Positions 60,947 through 63,289 of a stretch of 63,289 nucleotides of DNA are shown piece after piece. The position numbers and the translations under genes are program-made. A model generated the notes under the pieces. That model did not search any database. It worked only from the letters and a program-made list of their open reading frames with translations, and had not been told where the DNA came from. Numbering within the stretch: position 1 is the first letter of the stretch; each line of letters begins with the position of its first letter. This DNA comes from CAZISM01 sp964541895 (GTDB taxonomy: Bacteria > Zhuqueibacterota > Zhuqueibacteria > Residuimicrobiales > Residuimicrobiaceae). The stretch lies in contig CAZISM010000017.1 in NCBI GenBank assembly GCA_964541895.1, forward strand, positions 1-63,289, written 5' to 3'.

Positions 60947-62575
60947 TTACAGCCGATCGAACCGCTGTCGGCTCTGCCCCACGTTAATCCATTTTACCCA
61001 GCCCTCGGCAACGCCCTGGCGCAGTTCAGTGTCCTGGTACCATTGCATGGCGCCGGCATCCCAGGCTTTGGCAAATGAATGGCCGAGCAATGTCGTCTCT
61101 ACCGGTATCCATACGTGGGCGATTTCGTTCGTTTCGCTGCGCATCACCACCCGTTTTTCGTTCCGGGTAATGGTATGACGATCCGCAGCCTGGAGGCCGC
61201 TGTCGAACATGAGGTAGAGATGGGCGATCTCTTTTTGCGGATCCCGCACCTGCACGAACGCGGTATTAACGCCCAGGCTTTGCAGCAGCGAAGCATACAG
61301 CACCACCAGATCGTCACAATCGCCGCCGCGCTCCCGCACCGTTTCTTCAGCAAACTGGACGCGGTCGTCCATATAAAAGGGCACGTTCGGATCGCGCCGG
61401 TAGACCAGGCCGCTGCGGGAGAGAGAATCGAAAACAGCGGCGGCCAGAGCCAGGTTGGTGGACGCGGTGTCGGCAGCCAGGTGGCGGGTCATGGCGCGAC
61501 CGGCGGCCAGCACAGCCGGATGTTCGGCAGTAACATACAGCGGCAGTTTTTCCGCGTCGCCGTCCCAGGCGTTGCGATGATGGATCATAACAGCGGCGCT
61601 GATCTGCTTGCGCAGAGTGGCGCCGGCGCGCGCTTCCAGCACCAGGTCCAGCACAGCCGAGCGGCGTTGATCGATTTCCAGCAGCCTGGAACCAAAGAGG
61701 GCGCGAACCGGTATGTCGCGGGTTTCGCCGCGCTCGAGGCGAATAAAACCGCTCTCCTGGGGCCGCTGTGAAAAACCTTCGATGTTGCCGCGGATATTGA
61801 TCTCAATAGCATAGCCGGCCGTGTTACGAACCGTGACCAGAGCCAGCGGATAGGTGTTGTAAAACGCAAAATAGGCCGGATACAGATCTTTGACGATCAC
61901 TTTGATGTCTTTGACCTGGAACATCTCTTTGTTGCGACCCCACATCACGTTCAGTCCCAGACCGAATTCCATGCCGCTGTATTCATTGTTGACGCGCCAA
62001 TCGACGAAATGGTGGCGCATGGCCACATTCAGGGCCAGCCAATCGGTGAGCAGCAGGTTGACGCCGCCGCCGGCATAGCCGCCATAGTGCGTTTTCGATT
62101 CGCCGACCATCTCTTCCTCTATCAGCTTGCTTTTCAGCGTAATCGCAGTGGACAAGTAGGGCCCGGCGCCGACGGCCAGATAGGGCTGCAATTTGCTTGT
62201 CGATCGGCCGGATAACAGATCATAGCGCAAGCCGATAAGAAGAGGGATCATGGAGGAGACATTGGTATCGCTCTCGAACAGATCCTCTCCTTCTTTGTAA
62301 GCGGTGGCAACCACGCCCATTTCAAACTGCATGAACAGGTTTTGGTTGAGGCGGGAGAAAAAGTAAAACCAGGACCCGATGCCGCTGACACTGACCTGTC
62401 CGCCGGTCCTGGCCGGCGATGTGCTCAGGCTGAAATGAAAGGTGTGATCGGACATGTTCCAGAAACTGGGCCGAATGCCAATTCCGTGCGGCCGGGTGAT
62501 GCCCTGGCCGGCGGCCGGACCGCACAAGCCGTACATCAGCACACCAACCCAAAAGTATGTCGTTCGTTTGTCCAT
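60947..62575 (-). CDS. Outer-membrane barrel fused to transglutaminase-like domain
   Basis: The 542-residue product begins with a signal peptide and a barrel-like domain (about 30-215: FSLSTSPARTGGQVSVSGIGSWFYFF, LQPYLAVGAGPYLSTAITL, YGGYAGGGVNLLLTDWLALNVAMRHHF, YSGMEFGLGLNVMWG). A beta-sandwich-like middle follows (IEINIRGNIEGFS). The C-terminus carries a transglutaminase-like core: FAEETVRERGGDCDDLVVLYASLLQSLGV (Cys about 420), followed by HLYLMFD and HVWIPVE (candidate His and Asp/Glu). The domain pairing is unusual. The barrel part resembles the neighbouring gene, so a paralogous pair is likely. Confidence 0.8.
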   Translation of the reverse strand: MDKRTTYFWVGVLMYGLCGPAAGQGITRPHGIGIRPSFWNMSDHTFHFSLSTSPARTGGQVSVSGIGSWFYFFSRLNQNLFMQFEMGVVATAYKEGEDLFESDTNVSSMIPLLIGLRYDLLSGRSTSKLQPYLAVGAGPYLSTAITLKSKLIEEEMVGESKTHYGGYAGGGVNLLLTDWLALNVAMRHHFVDWRVNNEYSGMEFGLGLNVMWGRNKEMFQVKDIKVIVKDLYPAYFAFYNTYPLALVTVRNTAGYAIEINIRGNIEGFSQRPQESGFIRLERGETRDIPVRALFGSRLLEIDQRRSAVLDLVLEARAGATLRKQISAAVMIHHRNAWDGDAEKLPLYVTAEHPAVLAAGRAMTRHLAADTASTNLALAAAVFDSLSRSGLVYRRDPNVPFYMDDRVQFAEETVRERGGDCDDLVVLYASLLQSLGVNTAFVQVRDPQKEIAHLYLMFDSGLQAADRHTITRNEKRVVMRSETNEIAHVWIPVETTLLGHSFAKAWDAGAMQWYQDTELRQGVAEGWVKWINVGQSRQRFDRL

Positions 62576-62620
62576 GTTCGTTCACATCCCATTTTGCTTG
62601 TACAACAAAATCGCCCGGAC

Positions 62621-63289
62621 CTATTTCCAGGAGCCCCACATAATTTGCAGACCCACACCATATTCCATATTGCTGTAGCGGTGGCTGGAATCAAAATCCA
62701 CCAGATGATATCTGGCATCCATGTTCAATGCCAGCCAGGTGCAGAGAGAGAGATCACAACCGCCGCCGACATAGGCGCCGCCCTTGATGGTCCACTCCGT
62801 GGTCGTTTCCTCCCTGTAGCCATCGTCGCGGATCTGGATTTCGGCAAGGCTATAGGGGCCGGCGCCACCTGATAAATACGGCATTATGCCGCTGGAGTTA
62901 CGCGGCGATGTTAAAAACATGCGCAGCCCGAACAGAACCGGCGTTATGGCATTGACGTCAAAATTTTCCTGATCGTTGTCATCGTCATAACAGCTGTTGG
63001 CTCGGGAGGACCTGTGATGATTATGCGCTTCATTTTCGCCCTTGACGTTGCCGACGCCGCCGACGCTGAATTCGAACATCGTCCGTTCGTTGATCCGCTT
63101 CAGGAGCGAAAGCCAGCCGCCGGCGCCCCCGATGTTGATCCGGGTGGTCCCGTTGGGAAAGGAGGTGACGACGTGATTCTCCGGATCGGGCATGACCCAG
63201 TAGCTGGTGCGAAAACCGATCCCGGTACTGCGCAGCGGAATCTCTGCAGGTAATTTAGAAGGCATGAATGACAAAATCCATGCAAAAAT
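62621..63289 (-). CDS. Outer-membrane barrel protein, 5' end cut by window edge
   Basis: The frame runs to the right edge without a definite start; the residues before MPSKLPAE (FAWILSF) look like the end of a signal peptide. The rest is barrel-like: INIGGAGGWLSLLKRI, GIMPYLSGGAGPYSLAEIQI, GAYVGGGCDLSLCTWLALNMDARYHL and MEYGVGLQIMWG. It parallels the barrel domain of the adjacent barrel-transglutaminase gene but ends before any transglutaminase part. The two probably arose by duplication and share a transcript. Confidence 0.8.
   Translation of the reverse strand: MFAWILSFMPSKLPAEIPLRSTGIGFRTSYWVMPDPENHVVTSFPNGTTRINIGGAGGWLSLLKRINERTMFEFSVGGVGNVKGENEAHNHHRSSRANSCYDDDNDQENFDVNAITPVLFGLRMFLTSPRNSSGIMPYLSGGAGPYSLAEIQIRDDGYREETTTEWTIKGGAYVGGGCDLSLCTWLALNMDARYHLVDFDSSHRYSNMEYGVGLQIMWGSWK

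Overview
The window looks like a chromosomal piece of a Gram-negative bacterium of the FCB superphylum, most like candidate phylum KSB1, Calditrichota or Ignavibacteriota. The best evidence is two type IX secretion (T9SS) C-terminal sorting tails of the NYPNPFN type, at 8072-14287 and in the remnant 34650-35876. FG-GAP/UnbV surface proteins, many outer-membrane barrels and many soluble PAS kinases agree with this. Two runs of exactly 100 N mark scaffold joins, so this is probably a draft or metagenome assembly. I see no tRNA, rRNA, CRISPR array, prophage or intact IS element.

Layout. 1-8 kb: an exported TPR-like protein (cut by the left edge), a BNR sialidase-like protein, an FkbM methyltransferase, a radical SAM protein, and a sugar symporter/GH1 beta-glucosidase operon. 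8-14 kb: a 2071-residue exported protein with seven FG-GAP repeats, a UnbV/ASPIC domain, about twelve Ig-like repeats and a T9SS tail. 14-21 kb: an AraC regulator with a membrane protein, a NagB-like deaminase, a cytidylate-kinase-like protein, a gap-truncated sensor kinase divergent from a WXXGXW-repeat protein that has a near-perfect sigma-54 promoter, and an ALDH7-type dehydrogenase behind an attenuator-like hairpin. 21-39 kb: a signalling island with two large hybrid kinases, a membrane kinase with an FG-GAP/UnbV ectodomain plus an NtrC-type regulator, a decayed pseudo-receiver and vWA/T9SS surface protein, and a NarL-type kinase/regulator pair.

39-46 kb: a long minus-strand gene run (six-hairpin protein, NCS1 permease, 60-residue membrane protein, DHH phosphoesterase, ROK kinase, AI-2E/PerM family protein) behind a good sigma-70 promoter. 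45.8-47.3 kb: a tight thiol-redox operon (small Cys protein, TlpA-like lipoprotein, OsmC, thioredoxin). 47.3-48.4 kb: non-coding DNA with two diverged copies of a roughly 330-bp repeat. 48.4-57 kb: ECF sigma factor, CsgG-like protein, outer-membrane barrel, GH38-like protein without the usual metal motif, DUF2207 protein, flavodoxin-like protein, MscL and an exported MEMO-family protein. 57-63 kb (minus strand): QueG and a cell-envelope run including a barrel-transglutaminase fusion.

The strongest candidate for something new lies at 28.7-35.9 kb. A histidine kinase carries the same kind of ectodomain (seven FG-GAP repeats plus UnbV) as the giant secreted protein. It overlaps an NtrC-type regulator whose sigma-54 contact loop is altered. 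Just downstream are three TTGCTCCA octamers, a sigma-54-like element and the remains of a T9SS surface protein. The apparent assembly gap inside the kinase gene is an artefact of a 55-bp contig overlap, and removing it restores a single frame.
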